NCBI GenBank assembly: GCA_021773395.1
Contig: JAJFKB010000002.1
Location: 660,582-724,581, forward strand
Direction of reading: 5' to 3'
From: Gammaproteobacteria bacterium
Lineage (GTDB): Bacteria > Pseudomonadota > Gammaproteobacteria > Pseudomonadales > IMCC2047
Length of the DNA stretch: 64,000 bases
The notes beneath the pieces are model-generated. The model did not search any database and was not told the origin of the DNA. It saw only the letters and a program-made list of their open reading frames with translations. Below are positions 17,210 through 28,238 of this stretch, in pieces. Both the position numbers and the translations under genes were made by a program. The number at the start of each line of letters is the position of its first letter. The stretch's first letter is position 1.

Positions 17210-18196
17210 TCAACCTTGAGAAAGGAGTTCTCTTAAATCGATAATGGCGGCATTAGCTCTGGCAATGTAGGATGCCATCACTAGAGAGTGATTTGCAAAC
17301 AGCCCAAAACCACTTCCATTTAAGATGATTGGACTAAGCATCGGTTCCTGGGTTGATTCCAGCTCTCGTATAATTTGCTGTAGGCTGATCAGTGCATTCT
17401 TCTTCTTAAGGGTTTCAGCAAAATCGATCTCGATCGCCTTTAGTAAATGTACCAGCGCCCACGCCGTACCTCGGGTTTCATAAAAGACATCATCCACCTG
17501 ATACCAGGGTGTTTTAATTTCCAACTCCTTCGGCAACTCGGTAGACTGACTCGCCTCGGCTTCACCGGCCAGATCGGTGTTGATGCGACGCTGTCCGACA
17601 CTAGCACTGAGCCTTTGCGACAAACTTCCCAGTCTTGTCTCTATATCAGCCAACCAGTTACGCAGATTATCCGCTCTTGCATAAAACTGAGCGCTATTCG
17701 GATCCGCACTGGACAGACCGCCCAAGTAGCGTTTCAGCGATTCGATGCCGGTTTTGTATTCTGATTCGCTGGCAGGAAACATCCAACTGCTGTTATCAAA
17801 ATTAAATTGTGGCTCTGCGACAGCCAGATTAACATCTTCAACAGACTGAGATTGAGATCGACTAAAATCCTTGCGTAAAGCCCTCGACATGTCACGTACC
17901 TGAACCAGGACCCCGAACTCCCAATTAGGTATGTTATCCAGCCACACGCCCGGCACGCCTATGTCGTTTGACAAAAAACCACCCGGCTTCTCCATTAACA
18001 TTGAAGCCACTTCAATCAGTGTATTAGTAGTAACATAACCAACTACGGGTACAGCTGTTGTTCCCACTGATCCCTCTTTTTCTACCTGTACATCAAACAA
18101 ATCAGGTTCACTACTCCAATAAAAACCCAACAATAGCAGCAGTACAAGCAACGTCAGGAGCGTTATCCCAGCCACTTTTTTCATATTATTCATCAA
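17210..18196 (-). CDS. DUF2333 family membrane-anchored protein
   Basis: The 328-residue protein has one N-terminal membrane segment (ITLLTLLVLLLLLGFYW, about residues 10-27) and a soluble helical rest. VGYVTTNTLIEVASMLMEKPGGFLSND and the DNIPNWEFGVLVQVRDMSRALR stretch are characteristic of the DUF2333 family of gammaproteobacteria, recognised by look. The function is unknown. It is on the same strand as the envelope cluster but separated by a REP-like hairpin, so it is probably a separate unit. Confidence 0.75.
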   Translation of the reverse strand: MMNNMKKVAGITLLTLLVLLLLLGFYWSSEPDLFDVQVEKEGSVGTTAVPVVGYVTTNTLIEVASMLMEKPGGFLSNDIGVPGVWLDNIPNWEFGVLVQVRDMSRALRKDFSRSQSQSVEDVNLAVAEPQFNFDNSSWMFPASESEYKTGIESLKRYLGGLSSADPNSAQFYARADNLRNWLADIETRLGSLSQRLSASVGQRRINTDLAGEAEASQSTELPKELEIKTPWYQVDDVFYETRGTAWALVHLLKAIEIDFAETLKKKNALISLQQIIRELESTQEPMLSPIILNGSGFGLFANHSLVMASYIARANAAIIDLRELLSQG

Positions 18197-18224
18197 ATGG
18201 ACACTCTCTGAGCGTTATCCAACA

Positions 18225-18674
18225 TTATTGAAACTCCGCTGAGATGGATTGAACAGGTGCTTTTACAGAGAACGCTGATGCTTTCTTGAACTTTAACTGA
18301 AAATCAATCATCTGCCCGGCTTCTAATGCCTGTTGCAATCCCATCAGCATCAAGTGATGTCCACCTGGTTTGAATTGAAAAGAGCCTTGCGCCGGGATGA
18401 CGACCTCCTTTACTGGGCGCATTCCCATTACACCATTTTCGTGCAGATGTGCGTGTATGTTAACCTTGGGTATCTGATCACTGACGACTTCAATCAGAAC
18501 AAGTTCAGAGTTAGACCGGTTGTGAATTTGCATATACGCGACTGAATTGCTCGCCCCCGGAATACTTTCTCGAACGTAGGCCCCTTGTACCTCTATATCC
18601 ATGGCAGCTAACTGCACCGATAAAAAAATGCTCAACAGCATTGTTAATAATGTAGAATATTGTCTAATCAACAT
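18225..18674 (-). CDS. Periplasmic copper chaperone PCu(A)C family
   Basis: This 149-residue protein begins with a cleavable signal (LLSIFLSVQLAAM) and then a small cupredoxin-like domain. The copper-binding pattern of His and Met residues is clear: NIHAHLHENGVMGM, then about 20 residues later GGHHLMLMG. Relatives deliver Cu(I) to cytochrome c oxidase. It is divergent from dsbD, which also serves cytochrome and oxidase maturation, a sensible pairing. Confidence 0.88.
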   Translation of the reverse strand: MLIRQYSTLLTMLLSIFLSVQLAAMDIEVQGAYVRESIPGASNSVAYMQIHNRSNSELVLIEVVSDQIPKVNIHAHLHENGVMGMRPVKEVVIPAQGSFQFKPGGHHLMLMGLQQALEAGQMIDFQLKFKKASAFSVKAPVQSISAEFQ

Positions 18675-18803
18675 ATTTCATAAAACCTTGCAAACAATTG
18701 GAATGATGGTATTTCTAAGCAACAGCACCTTTATATCGGCCAAACACTGCAGTCTGAATTCGCCGGAAAACCCCCTAACAATTTCACCGTATCACAATTA
18801 ACT

Positions 18804-20675
18804 ATGAATAAGTCCTTTTTGTCAGTTTCCAAGTACTGGCTGATGATTATACTGCCTTTCGCTCTGTTTGCGACGCCCTCTTTGTTCGCCAGTACCGAGC
18901 AACCTCTTTTGGGAGGTGAGTCCGCAAACCCTCTTTTTTCGCAGCAACCAGAATTTTTGCCGGTAGATCAAGCATTCCAGGTATCCGCCGTAAAGCAGGC
19001 CAACGGAACGCTTGAAGTAAATTGGATCATCGCAAAAGATTACTATCTTTATCGGCACCGCTTTCAATTTGAATCAATCAATCCAGCATCAACAATCGTA
19101 ACGCCAGTTATCCCTGCCGGCATAGCCAAACAGGATGCATATTTTGGCGATGTTGAGGTTTATTACAATAGTATAACGGTTAAATTGATAGATGCTGAGC
19201 CAATCAAGCAGTTGCGCATTGGTTATCAGGGCTGTGCAGAAGCGGGCTTGTGTTACCCACCTCAGGATCGTTTCATTAGCGTTCAAGAAACTGATATCAG
19301 CCTGACAAACTCGGCAGTGGGCGCCTCAGCCAATCCAATTCCAGTGACCCAGGAACAAAAATTTGTAAAACTTTTATCGGATGCCTCATTACTAAAAATA
19401 GTGGGCTTATTTTTAATAGCCGGATTGGCACTGACCTTTACCCCTTGCGTTCTGCCAATGGTGCCGATTATCTCAGGCCTGGTTGTAGGACAGGATCCAA
19501 AACCCACCAAAGGTCGAGCGTTTGCATTATCGCTAACCTACGTTCTCGCCATGGCTCTGACCTACGCAGCAGCAGGCACCATCACCGGTTACTTTGGAGC
19601 AGAGCTTAATCTGCAGATGAAACTTCAGTCTCCAGGGGTATTAATCTCAATCGCACTGTTATTCGTCTTTTTTTCCCTGTCGATGTTTGGTGTATACGAA
19701 CTCAGCCTTCCAAGCTCGATACAAACCAAACTGCATCAGATCAGTTCTCAGCAAAAAAGCGGGACGTATCTTGGCGTTGCCGTCATAGGCGTTCTATCAA
19801 GCCTTATTGTCTCGCCTTGCGTATCGGCTCCGCTTGCCGGTGCACTGGTCTACATCAGTAGTACCGCAGATCCGTTACTAGGTGGTATCGCCCTGTTATC
19901 ACTGGGCTTGGGCATGGGAATTCCACTACTTTTGATTGGAACCTTTGGATCACAGCTTTTACCAAAAACCGGAAATTGGATGAACCAGGTCAAGGTCTTC
20001 TTTGGCGTTCTGTTGTTGGCGGTTGCACTCTGGATGATCGAAAGAATTGTTCCCGCCGCAGTCGTCTTAGGGCTAATGATCGCACTAATGCTTGGCTATG
20101 CGCTGTATCTATTCAAACCATTCCGATTCAGTATGGCCAGTTTCAGAAGCGTTCGCTTTATGCTTGCCTTGGCTTTACTTACCTATAGCGCATTATTAAC
20201 TGTGGGCAGTATCAATGGGCAATACAATCCCCTCACTCCGATAGACAACCTCAATCAGGAAAAGAGGCTGGCCAGCAATGCTATTCTCGAAAGATTTGAG
20301 CCGGTCGACACTCTTGAGCAACTGGATCAACAACTGCAGCGGGCAAGTCGTTTAAATACACCGGTCATGCTGGACATCTATGCAGACTGGTGCGTGTCCT
20401 GCAAAGTACTGGAAAGTGAGATTTTCCCTGCCCCAAACGTTAGCCAACGCCTGGCAAACTTCGTACTGTTGCGTGCCGACATCACCAAAAACTCAAGGGA
20501 ACAACAGACTTTTCTCAAGCGTTTTGGATTATTTGGGCCGCCAGGGCTATTGTTCTTTGGCGCCGACAGGACTGAATTGAGAGAATTCCGTATTCAGGGT
20601 GAAATTTCAGCAGCACAACTCGGTACTCACCTTGATGCCATTTCAAGTCGGTTACAATATCAGTTACAACAATAG
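18804..20675 (+). CDS. dsbD: Thiol:disulfide interchange protein DsbD
   Basis: Carries electrons from cytoplasmic thioredoxin across the inner membrane to periplasmic DsbC and cytochrome c maturation proteins. The 623-residue protein shows all three parts: signal peptide and N-terminal alpha domain with Cys in QGCAEAGLCYPP; a membrane domain of about eight segments with TPCVLPMVPI and SPCVSAPLAG; and a C-terminal thioredoxin domain with active site ADWCVSCK. It is divergent from the copper chaperone gene. Confidence 0.95.
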   Translation: MNKSFLSVSKYWLMIILPFALFATPSLFASTEQPLLGGESANPLFSQQPEFLPVDQAFQVSAVKQANGTLEVNWIIAKDYYLYRHRFQFESINPASTIVTPVIPAGIAKQDAYFGDVEVYYNSITVKLIDAEPIKQLRIGYQGCAEAGLCYPPQDRFISVQETDISLTNSAVGASANPIPVTQEQKFVKLLSDASLLKIVGLFLIAGLALTFTPCVLPMVPIISGLVVGQDPKPTKGRAFALSLTYVLAMALTYAAAGTITGYFGAELNLQMKLQSPGVLISIALLFVFFSLSMFGVYELSLPSSIQTKLHQISSQQKSGTYLGVAVIGVLSSLIVSPCVSAPLAGALVYISSTADPLLGGIALLSLGLGMGIPLLLIGTFGSQLLPKTGNWMNQVKVFFGVLLLAVALWMIERIVPAAVVLGLMIALMLGYALYLFKPFRFSMASFRSVRFMLALALLTYSALLTVGSINGQYNPLTPIDNLNQEKRLASNAILERFEPVDTLEQLDQQLQRASRLNTPVMLDIYADWCVSCKVLESEIFPAPNVSQRLANFVLLRADITKNSREQQTFLKRFGLFGPPGLLFFGADRTELREFRIQGEISAAQLGTHLDAISSRLQYQLQQ

Positions 20676-20813
20676 GCAGCGACTGGCACCACACCATCTT
20701 CTTCTAAAAATGCAGCAAAATGCTTTTAAAAAACGCAAAATGAAGGCAAAATAGCCTTTTAGCAACCTTTTAATAAACTCCTTTTTAGATCTCTTTGAGG
20801 AATAGCTGCTGCG

Positions 20814-21251
20814 ATGGCAACCATATTAGTACTAAATGGACCTAATCTAAACCTATTGGGCACTCGCGAGCCTGAACTCTATGGTGCCGATACCCTGGAA
20901 AGCATTAATCAAAGGCTTTCTCAGCAAGCATCAGCAGCGGGACACCATTTACTCATGCTGCAGAGTAATGCCGAATACGAAATAATAGACCGTATTCATG
21001 ACGCCAAAAAGGAAGGAGTCAACTACATACTCTTTAATCCAGCCGCATTCACCCATACCAGTATCGCTATCAGGGATGCTCTGTTAGGCGTCGCCATTCC
21101 CTTTATCGAAATTCATATTTCAAACGTGTATCGGCGCGAAGGCTTCAGACAAAAATCCTATTTTTCAGATATTGCTGAAGGTGTGATCTGCGGATTAGGC
21201 CCTCAGGGTTATGAGCTGGCATTAAAAGCGGCACTCAACCACATTTCCTAA
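20814..21251 (+). CDS. aroQ: 3-dehydroquinate dehydratase, type II
   Basis: Third step of the shikimate pathway. The 145 residues match the type II enzyme: [18 protein letters not shown] at the N-terminus with the catalytic Tyr, [17 protein letters not shown], and [15 protein letters not shown] near the active-site His and Arg. A GAGGAAT ribosome site precedes the ATG. The gene leads directly into accB-accC, a common gammaproteobacterial order. Confidence 0.96.
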   Translation: MATILVLNGPNLNLLGTREPELYGADTLESINQRLSQQASAAGHHLLMLQSNAEYEIIDRIHDAKKEGVNYILFNPAAFTHTSIAIRDALLGVAIPFIEIHISNVYRREGFRQKSYFSDIAEGVICGLGPQGYELALKAALNHIS

Positions 21252-21285
21252 ACATTAATTAAGCAAAAGATAGAGAATAAAACAG

Positions 21286-21738
21286 ATGGATATACGCAAA
21301 ATAAAAAAGCTGATTGAGCTGATCGAAGAATCGGACGTCGAGGAAATTGAAATTAGTGAGGGCGAAGAGTCCGTCCGCATTAGCCGACGCTCTAAGAATG
21401 CCATGTTCCCTCATCCAATGCAGATGGCCCCTGCGACTGCTTATGCACCGCCACCTCCGGCAGCGGAAGTCGCACCTGCTATTGAGCAGGAACAAACTCC
21501 GAGCGGACACGCTGTTAAATCACCCATGGTAGGCACCTTTTATCGCTCGCCGTCGCCCGGCGCCTCAGCATTTGTCGAAATCGGACAAAGCATTACAGCT
21601 GGAGATACCGTTTGTATCGTTGAAGCGATGAAAATGATGAATCAGATAGAGGCTGACAAATCAGGTATCGTGGAGTCCATACTGGTTGAAGACGGTGAAC
21701 CCGTGGAATTCGACCAACCACTTATTATTATTGTCTAA
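21286..21738 (+). CDS. accB: Acetyl-CoA carboxylase biotin carboxyl carrier protein
   Basis: Carries the biotin of acetyl-CoA carboxylase for fatty acid synthesis. The 150 residues begin [16 protein letters not shown], have a Pro/Ala linker (about 47-70), and end in the biotinyl domain with [12 protein letters not shown], where the second Lys receives biotin. The gene is 34 bases after aroQ and 50 before accC, so this is one operon. Confidence 0.97.
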   Translation: MDIRKIKKLIELIEESDVEEIEISEGEESVRISRRSKNAMFPHPMQMAPATAYAPPPPAAEVAPAIEQEQTPSGHAVKSPMVGTFYRSPSPGASAFVEIGQSITAGDTVCIVEAMKMMNQIEADKSGIVESILVEDGEPVEFDQPLIIIV

Positions 21739-21788
21739 ACCACTCTGAGTAAGACCTCTAGGTGCTTACCCGCAAGGATTCTGATTTC

Positions 21789-23129
21789 ATGTTAGATAAA
21801 GTTGTAATCGCTAATCGAGGCGAAATTGCTCTTCGTATCATGCGCGCCTGCAAAGAACTCGGCATTAAAACCGTGGCAGTCCACTCTCAGGTTGATGCGG
21901 AACTGATGCACGCACGACTGGCCGACGAAACAGTCTGTATCGGCCCCAACCCGTCCAAGGACAGCTACCTTAATATACCGGCAATAATCAGCGCCGCCGA
22001 AGTCACCGATGCAACCGCTATTCATCCAGGATACGGCTTTCTCGCTGAAAATGCTGATTTTGCAGAGCGCGTCGAGCAGAGCGGCTTTACCTTTGTAGGG
22101 CCCACGGCCAGCGTTATTAGGCTCATGGGCGACAAGGTTTCCGCCATCAACGCCATGAAAAAAGCCGGGGTTCCCACAGTACCCGGATCAGATGGCCCGC
22201 TAACCAATGATGATAGCCGTACTTTGAAAATCGCAAAACATATTGGCTATCCGGTGATCATTAAGGCCTCTGCGGGCGGCGGTGGCCGAGGAATGAGAGT
22301 CGTACATACCGAAGCCAGCTTGCTTAAGTCAAAACATATCACACAAACCGAATCTAAAGCAGCGTTCGGAGACGATACGGTTTATCTGGAAAAATTCCTG
22401 GAAAATCCTCGTCATATTGAAGTGCAGGTGTTGGCGGATGGCAAAGGCAATGCTATCCATTTAGGTGATCGCGACTGCTCCATGCAGAGACGCCATCAAA
22501 AGGTAGTAGAAGAGGCACCGGCTCCTGACGTCGACGAATCTGCACGCAAAAAGGTATTCGACAGCTGCATCAAGGCGTGCATTGACATTGGTTACCGAGG
22601 TGCTGGAACCTTTGAGTTTCTTTACGAAGACGGCTGTTTTTACTTTATTGAAATGAATACCCGGGTACAGGTAGAGCACCCCGTCTCGGAAATGATTTCA
22701 GGTATCGATATCGTCAAGCAGCAATTGCGCATCGCAGCGGGCGAAAAGTTGACCATTAAACAATCTGATATCGAACTGAGAGGGCACTCGATCGAATGCC
22801 GGATTAACGCTGAAGACCCGAAAACGTTTTTACCTTCACCAGGGCAGGTTACCCTGCTGCACACACCCGGAGGACCCGGAATCAGAGTCGATTCACATCT
22901 CTACAGCGGCTATACTATTCCGCCCTATTACGACTCACTGATTGGCAAGCTCATTTCCCATGGAGAGACCCGCGACATAGCAATCCGACGCATGCGCAAT
23001 GCTCTTGAGGAAATGGTGATTGAAGGCATCAAAACCAACATTCCCCTGCAACGGGACATCATGGCGGATACCAATTTCGCCAAGGGTGGCTTCAACATCC
23101 ACTATCTTGAGAAAAAACTCGGCATATAA
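21789..23129 (+). CDS. accC: Acetyl-CoA carboxylase biotin carboxylase subunit
   Basis: ATP-dependent carboxylation of the biotin on AccB. The ATG at 21789 gives [16 protein letters not shown], the standard start, in preference to an upstream ATG at 21762; the length is then 446 residues. ATP-grasp motifs are present ([27 protein letters not shown]). It is the distal gene of the aroQ-accB-accC operon. Confidence 0.97.
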   Translation: MLDKVVIANRGEIALRIMRACKELGIKTVAVHSQVDAELMHARLADETVCIGPNPSKDSYLNIPAIISAAEVTDATAIHPGYGFLAENADFAERVEQSGFTFVGPTASVIRLMGDKVSAINAMKKAGVPTVPGSDGPLTNDDSRTLKIAKHIGYPVIIKASAGGGGRGMRVVHTEASLLKSKHITQTESKAAFGDDTVYLEKFLENPRHIEVQVLADGKGNAIHLGDRDCSMQRRHQKVVEEAPAPDVDESARKKVFDSCIKACIDIGYRGAGTFEFLYEDGCFYFIEMNTRVQVEHPVSEMISGIDIVKQQLRIAAGEKLTIKQSDIELRGHSIECRINAEDPKTFLPSPGQVTLLHTPGGPGIRVDSHLYSGYTIPPYYDSLIGKLISHGETRDIAIRRMRNALEEMVIEGIKTNIPLQRDIMADTNFAKGGFNIHYLEKKLGI

Positions 23130-23219
23130 TCGAAGCTACCAGCGGGCGCTATTGCTCATTACATTAGGGTTACGCAGCACTACTTTGTTAGTCTGCGTAA
23201 CCTGCCATCAGGTTAGAGC

Positions 23220-24101
23220 ATGCATTGGATACAGATCCTTCTAGAAACCACTTCCCAGGAAAGCGAGCAGCTAGAGACACTAATGCTGGACCTGGGTGCG
23301 CTGTCGGTCACGCTCACAGATGCAGCCGATCAGCCGCTCTTTGAACCTGACCCTGGTGAAACGCCACTCTGGAATAACATTCGTTTAACCGGCCTGTTTA
23401 ACGCTTCGATGCCGGTAGCCCAAATTGAAGCCGCCATTAACGTTGAGTTTGCTACTTCAAAGCCCCGGTATAAAATTGAGATTTTAGAGGACAAAGACTG
23501 GATCAAGGAATGGATGGATCAGTTTGAACCCATAAAATTCAACGACAATCTTTGGATCTGTCCAACCTGGCATGACCCGCGTGACCCGAGCGCAACTAAC
23601 ATTATTCTTGATCCTGGACTTGCCTTTGGAACGGGAACTCATGCAACCACAGCGCTTTGCCTTGAATGGCTGAGCAGGGAAGCACTTTCTGCAAACTCTA
23701 TTACTGATTACGGTTGCGGCTCTGGAGTACTTGCTATCGCAGCACTGCTAATGGGTTGCGATCAGGCTTGGGCCGTCGACATTGACCCCCAGGCATTACA
23801 GGCAACCGCCGCCAATGCGCAGGTTAACGACGTTGAAAGTGGTCGCATACATATCAACTTACCCCAGCAACACCCATCATTAGCTACCGACGTTGTTATC
23901 GCTAATATTCTCGCCGGACCACTGGCCAAGCTTGCTCCAACACTCACCAGCCTAGTTAAAGAGGGAGGAAAAATCGCTTTATCTGGTATTTTGGTTGATC
24001 AAGCCGATCAAGTATTAGCGGCTTATCAGGACGAGTTCGACTTCGACCCGGTGGTGGAAAAGGATGGTTGGGTATTGTTAAGCGCCACAAAGAAGAAATA
24101 A
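23220..24101 (+). CDS. prmA: Ribosomal protein L11 methyltransferase
   Basis: Trimethylates L11 using SAM. The 293 residues include the family motif LAFGTGTHATTALCLEWL, the SAM loop DYGCGSGVLAIAALLMG and IANILAGPLAKLAP. It starts 90 bases after accC and is followed by a zinc-ribbon protein and dusB-fis, a familiar gammaproteobacterial neighbourhood. Confidence 0.96.
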   Translation: MHWIQILLETTSQESEQLETLMLDLGALSVTLTDAADQPLFEPDPGETPLWNNIRLTGLFNASMPVAQIEAAINVEFATSKPRYKIEILEDKDWIKEWMDQFEPIKFNDNLWICPTWHDPRDPSATNIILDPGLAFGTGTHATTALCLEWLSREALSANSITDYGCGSGVLAIAALLMGCDQAWAVDIDPQALQATAANAQVNDVESGRIHINLPQQHPSLATDVVIANILAGPLAKLAPTLTSLVKEGGKIALSGILVDQADQVLAAYQDEFDFDPVVEKDGWVLLSATKKK

Positions 24102-24158
24102 CCTGTTAAAATTTGCTTGCCCCCAATTAATAGGGTACTGAATCAGGCAAAGCAGGAC

Positions 24159-24977
24159 ATGGAAAACACCCTCTTAACTAAATGCCCACATTGCAAAACT
24201 GTATTTCGAATACAGAGTGAACATTTGGCAATCGCCGAAGGAGAAGTGCGCTGCGGCGTTTGCTTCAAGGTCTTTAACGCAACAAAAGAAGGACTGACCT
24301 GCAGCGAGGGTGACAGCCCCGAGCAACCCATAAAAACGAGCAAGTCGGTGGCTTCCGATAAGGTCAAAGAACTAAATCTAACTGATGCAAAACCAGCATC
24401 AACTGCAACGCAACTACCCGATCAGTCGGCGATAAAAAAACTAACCATCGAAGAAGAATCCGTAGAGGATTTGCTTGCACATCGACCCAGTTCACGGAAG
24501 ATGCAACAGCCGTTCCTTTGGGGATCACTCAGCCTGACCGCTGTCACAATACTATTTATGCAATGGCTTTGGTTTAATCAGGACGTCTATGCAAACCACC
24601 CAAAGTGGCACTCATGGTACCAACAGGCTTGCCAGTATCTGCACTGCTCAGCGAATGAATATCAGGCATTGCACTTAATAGAAACAGAGCGTCTATCCAT
24701 ACAAAGTCACCCTGATTTCAGCAATGTGTTAAAAATAGATTTAATCATCCGTAATCAGGCACTTTTCCCTCAGGTGCTACCTGCGATTGACGTTACTTTT
24801 TATGACATCAACGAAGCAATTGTAGCCGCGCGGACATTTCACCCCAATGAATATGTGGGAGGTCAACGCAGCCCTCAGAGCATGCCAGTGGGCATTCCAT
24901 TCCACCTTTCTTTCTCTATTTTTGATCCCGGCACTGATGCAGTCAATTACGGCTTAAAATTCAGCCCCTCATTTTAA
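24159..24977 (+). CDS. Zinc-ribbon membrane protein, DUF3426 family
   Basis: Starting at the ATG at 24159 (an upstream ATG at 24117 lacks support) the product has 272 residues. The N-terminal zinc ribbon reads KCPHCKTVFRI with a second pair RCGVCFKVF, as in the MJ0042-type finger. A disordered linker leads to one membrane segment (about 120-140), then a DUF3426-like domain with HPDFSNVLKIDLIIRNQA. The function is unknown. It usually sits between prmA and dusB, as here. Confidence 0.82.
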   Translation: MENTLLTKCPHCKTVFRIQSEHLAIAEGEVRCGVCFKVFNATKEGLTCSEGDSPEQPIKTSKSVASDKVKELNLTDAKPASTATQLPDQSAIKKLTIEEESVEDLLAHRPSSRKMQQPFLWGSLSLTAVTILFMQWLWFNQDVYANHPKWHSWYQQACQYLHCSANEYQALHLIETERLSIQSHPDFSNVLKIDLIIRNQALFPQVLPAIDVTFYDINEAIVAARTFHPNEYVGGQRSPQSMPVGIPFHLSFSIFDPGTDAVNYGLKFSPSF

Positions 24978-25074
24978 GTAGTTGCTGGCCCTAAAAACCG
25001 CAAATAACTTTATCTCACTGGCACTCCGATGTATCATTAGCCCTTGGCAACAGGCACGGTATTGTGATGACAAA

Positions 25075-25090
25075 GCCCGTAAAAACGGGC
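25075..25090. other. Short hairpin in the dusB-fis leader
   Basis: GCCCGT (25075-25080) and ACGGGC (25085-25090) form a 6-bp stem with an AAAA loop, 100 bases upstream of dusB. There is no T-tract after it, so it is unlikely to be a terminator. It may be part of the untranslated leader of the dusB-fis transcript. Confidence 0.35.
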
Positions 25091-25190
25091 AGAAGATTAT
25101 CCTTGCAGCCTACAACTTGCCCATAACAATGATACCCTTACCCATCGCCTCAGTGGGTATAAACCTTGACAAGGCCGGCTCTGCCAAGGC

Positions 25191-26186
25191 ATGTGCGTGC
25201 TAACTATTGGTCCATATAAATTAGAAAACCGTTTGATACTCGCTCCGATGGCTGGTATTACCGATTTGCCGTTCCGCAAACTTTGTCGGCATATGGGTGC
25301 GGATCTCACCATAGCCGAGATGATTACCTCAGACCAGCGGCTTTGGCATACCCGAAAATCAAGACAAAGGCTGCGCAGCGAGGACGAGCGCGGCCCACGC
25401 ACCATACAAATAGCAGGGTCAGATCCACTCATGATGGCTGAGGCAGCTCGATCTGGCGAAGCACTGGGCGCCCATATTATTGACATTAACATGGGCTGTC
25501 CGGCAAAGAAGGTTTGTAATAAAGCCGCTGGATCAGCTTTGCTAAGGAACGAGCGTTTAGTCGCTGAGATATTGCAAGCGGTTACCAACGCGGTTAACCT
25601 GCCTGTCACACTTAAAATCCGCACCGGATGGTGTAAGAATACGCGTAATGCCCTACAGATTGCGCATATCGCAGAGCAGACAGGGGTTAGCGCGTTAACT
25701 GTTCACGGCCGCACACGCGCCTGCAGATTTGATGGAGAAGCCGAATATGAAACCATCGCAGAAGTTAAACAGAAAGTCAGCTTGCCCGTAATTGCGAACG
25801 GTGACATAAACTCTGCGATTAAAGCACGTTTTGTATTAGACTATACGGGAGCAAATGCGCTCATGATTGGCCGTGCGGCTAAAGGGCACCCATGGATATT
25901 TGCTGAGATAGATCACTATATCAAGACGGGCAGCAAGAAAAAGCCGCTAAGCATAAAAGCCTTTAAGGAACTGGTTTCCAGTCACTTAAATGAACTTCAC
26001 CTTTTTTATGGAGAGTTCCTGGGAGTGCGCATAGCTCGTAAACACCTGGGCTGGTATTTCTCACATTTAGAGAGCGGCGTTCAGTACCGCAGTGAGTTTA
26101 ATAAGCTCGGCACAGTGCAAGAACAGACTGACTACTTAAATAGACTATTTCAGAAATTTAACAATGACGAGCGGCTTGCCGCCTAG
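25191..26186 (+). CDS. dusB: tRNA-dihydrouridine synthase B
   Basis: FMN-dependent reduction of uridine in tRNA (D17 in E. coli). The 331 residues include APMAGITDLPFRKLC, the catalytic Cys in NMGCPAKKVCNK, and HGRTRACRFDGEA. It is followed by fis in the classical dusB-fis order, which by itself supports the B subfamily. Confidence 0.95.
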   Translation: MCVLTIGPYKLENRLILAPMAGITDLPFRKLCRHMGADLTIAEMITSDQRLWHTRKSRQRLRSEDERGPRTIQIAGSDPLMMAEAARSGEALGAHIIDINMGCPAKKVCNKAAGSALLRNERLVAEILQAVTNAVNLPVTLKIRTGWCKNTRNALQIAHIAEQTGVSALTVHGRTRACRFDGEAEYETIAEVKQKVSLPVIANGDINSAIKARFVLDYTGANALMIGRAAKGHPWIFAEIDHYIKTGSKKKPLSIKAFKELVSSHLNELHLFYGEFLGVRIARKHLGWYFSHLESGVQYRSEFNKLGTVQEQTDYLNRLFQKFNNDERLAA

Positions 26187-26284
26187 CATTCTATCGGAGA
26201 ATCAGATTGAGCTACATCACCTGCTCCTGACGACTACAGTTTTTCGGCAGCCTGCTTGGAGTTACCAAAAACGAGAATTATTAG

Positions 26285-26548
26285 ATGGCAAAACAAAGCA
26301 TCCCAAAAATCAATGGTCACTCGAGAACTTTGAAGCAAAGTGTTCAAACCTCAATGGATGAGTTTTTTGCTCACCTGGATGGTCAACCGGTCTCTAATCT
26401 TTACGAGATGGTACTATCTGAAGTAGAGGCACCTTTGCTGGACGTAGTGATGAAATACGCCAAAGACAATCAAACCAAGGCATCTGAAATTCTTGGGCTA
26501 AATCGTGGAACCTTGAGAAAGAAATTAAAGCAATACGACCTCTTGTAA
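26285..26548 (+). CDS. fis: DNA-binding protein Fis
   Basis: Nucleoid-associated regulator of growth-phase genes and DNA topology. The 87 residues are slightly short of the E. coli 98. The C-terminal helix-turn-helix is clear: NQTKASEILGLNRGTLRKKLKQY. It lies 98 bases after dusB and is probably co-transcribed with it. A 7-bp hairpin (TCTCTGG/CCAGAGA) lies between it and purH. Confidence 0.95.
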   Translation: MAKQSIPKINGHSRTLKQSVQTSMDEFFAHLDGQPVSNLYEMVLSEVEAPLLDVVMKYAKDNQTKASEILGLNRGTLRKKLKQYDLL

Positions 26549-26648
26549 TTCCGCTACCCAACCCCATAAATAGTCCTTTCTCTGGCGGCCCCAGAGACCA
26601 TGCTTGACGCCCCACTCTCACCTGACCAAGAGGTTATTCGAAAGCTAC

Positions 26649-28223
26649 ATGACTGACACAACCACCCCCATCAAACGTGCGCTGATAAGCGTTTCCGACA
26701 AAACCGGTATTATCGAGCTCGCAAAAGGTCTAGCTGGCCACCAGGTTGAATTACTTTCTACTGGAGGTACCTTTCGCCTTATTCAAGAAGCCGGTATTCC
26801 TGTTATCGAAGTTTCGGATTATACCGGTTTTCCAGAAATGATGGATGGGCGGGTAAAAACGCTGCACCCAAAAATCCACGGTGGTATTCTGGCGCGACGC
26901 GGCATTGATGACGGCGTTATGAATGAGCATCAAATACAGGCTATCGATATGGTCGTTGTCAATCTATATCCCTTTCAGAAAACTATTGCCAGCGCAGATT
27001 GTGACCTCGCTACGGCAATCGAAAATATCGATATTGGCGGACCAACAATGGTTAGAGCTGCGGCTAAAAACCATAAGGATGTGGCGGTGGTCGTCGCCAG
27101 CAACGATTATCAACGCATACTTGACGAAATGGCCGAACTTAATGGATCGCTGAGCCAGTTTACACGGTTTGACCTGGCAACAAAGGCATTTGAGCACACC
27201 GCACAATATGATGGCGCAATTGCCAATTACCTGGGAACTTTGGTCGAAGACCAACCCACCCCTTTTCCCCGTACCTTTAACAGGCAATACATCAAATCCG
27301 AGGATATGCGCTACGGAGAAAACCCCCACCAACGAGCCGCTTTTTATGTCGATCCCAGCGCAACTGACGCGAGCGTTTCGAGCGCCAAACAGACCCAGGG
27401 GAAAGCACTTTCCTACAATAATGTTGCTGATACAGACGCCGCGCTGGAATGCGTTAAGCCTTTTGCAGAACCAGCCTGCGTTATCGTCAAACATGCTAAC
27501 CCTTGTGGTGTTGCATTGGGCTCCGACATACTAGACGCCTATAATCAGGCTTTTGCAACAGACCCAACATCTGCCTTTGGCGGTATCATTGCCTTTAATC
27601 GTGAACTGGATGAAAACACCGCTCAGGCCATCATTGACAGACAATTTGTGGAGGTTATTATCGCGCCGACGATCACTCCAGCTGCTTCTAAGATTCTCAG
27701 CAATAAACCCAACGTAAGGGTTTTAATTAGCGGCCAGTGGGATGCTATGCGCACCCCAAGCCTGGATTTCAAGCGGGTCAATGGTGGCTTGCTGGTTCAG
27801 GATACCGACCTGGGCATGGTCAATGAAGACGAACTCAAAATGGTCACCGAAAGGGCGCCCACCGAGCAGGAGTTATCAGACCTGCTATTTTGCTGGGAAG
27901 TCGCCAAATTTGTTAAGTCCAACGCCATTGTCTATGCGCGCAATGGCCGCACCATTGGCGTCGGCGCTGGTCAGATGAGTCGGGTATATAGTGCCAAGAT
28001 AGCCGGGATCAAAGCGCATGATGAAGGTCTTGAGGTTAAAGGATCGGTCATGGCTTCTGACGCTTTCTTCCCCTTTCGAGATGGTATAGATGCCGCTGCT
28101 GAGGCAGGTATTACGGCCGTAATCCAGCCAGGTGGCTCAATTCGTGACGAAGAGGTTATTGCCGCAGCGAACGAACATAATATTGCCATGGTATTCACCG
28201 GTATGCGCCATTTCCGCCATTAA
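26649..28223 (+). CDS. purH: Bifunctional AICAR transformylase / IMP cyclohydrolase
   Basis: Last two steps of IMP synthesis. The ATG at 26649 gives the usual start [20 protein letters not shown]; the frame open from 26604 adds an unlikely 15 residues. The 524-residue length is normal. N-terminal cyclohydrolase motifs ([24 protein letters not shown]) and the C-terminal transformylase with [10 protein letters not shown] are present. purD follows 15 bases downstream. Confidence 0.97.
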   Translation: MTDTTTPIKRALISVSDKTGIIELAKGLAGHQVELLSTGGTFRLIQEAGIPVIEVSDYTGFPEMMDGRVKTLHPKIHGGILARRGIDDGVMNEHQIQAIDMVVVNLYPFQKTIASADCDLATAIENIDIGGPTMVRAAAKNHKDVAVVVASNDYQRILDEMAELNGSLSQFTRFDLATKAFEHTAQYDGAIANYLGTLVEDQPTPFPRTFNRQYIKSEDMRYGENPHQRAAFYVDPSATDASVSSAKQTQGKALSYNNVADTDAALECVKPFAEPACVIVKHANPCGVALGSDILDAYNQAFATDPTSAFGGIIAFNRELDENTAQAIIDRQFVEVIIAPTITPAASKILSNKPNVRVLISGQWDAMRTPSLDFKRVNGGLLVQDTDLGMVNEDELKMVTERAPTEQELSDLLFCWEVAKFVKSNAIVYARNGRTIGVGAGQMSRVYSAKIAGIKAHDEGLEVKGSVMASDAFFPFRDGIDAAAEAGITAVIQPGGSIRDEEVIAAANEHNIAMVFTGMRHFRH

Positions 28224-28238
28224 ATTGAGAGCAACAGA

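Noticed and set aside
25075-25090. Terminator before dusB
   Set aside because: The hairpin lacks a following T-run on the plus strand, and only As fill its loop.
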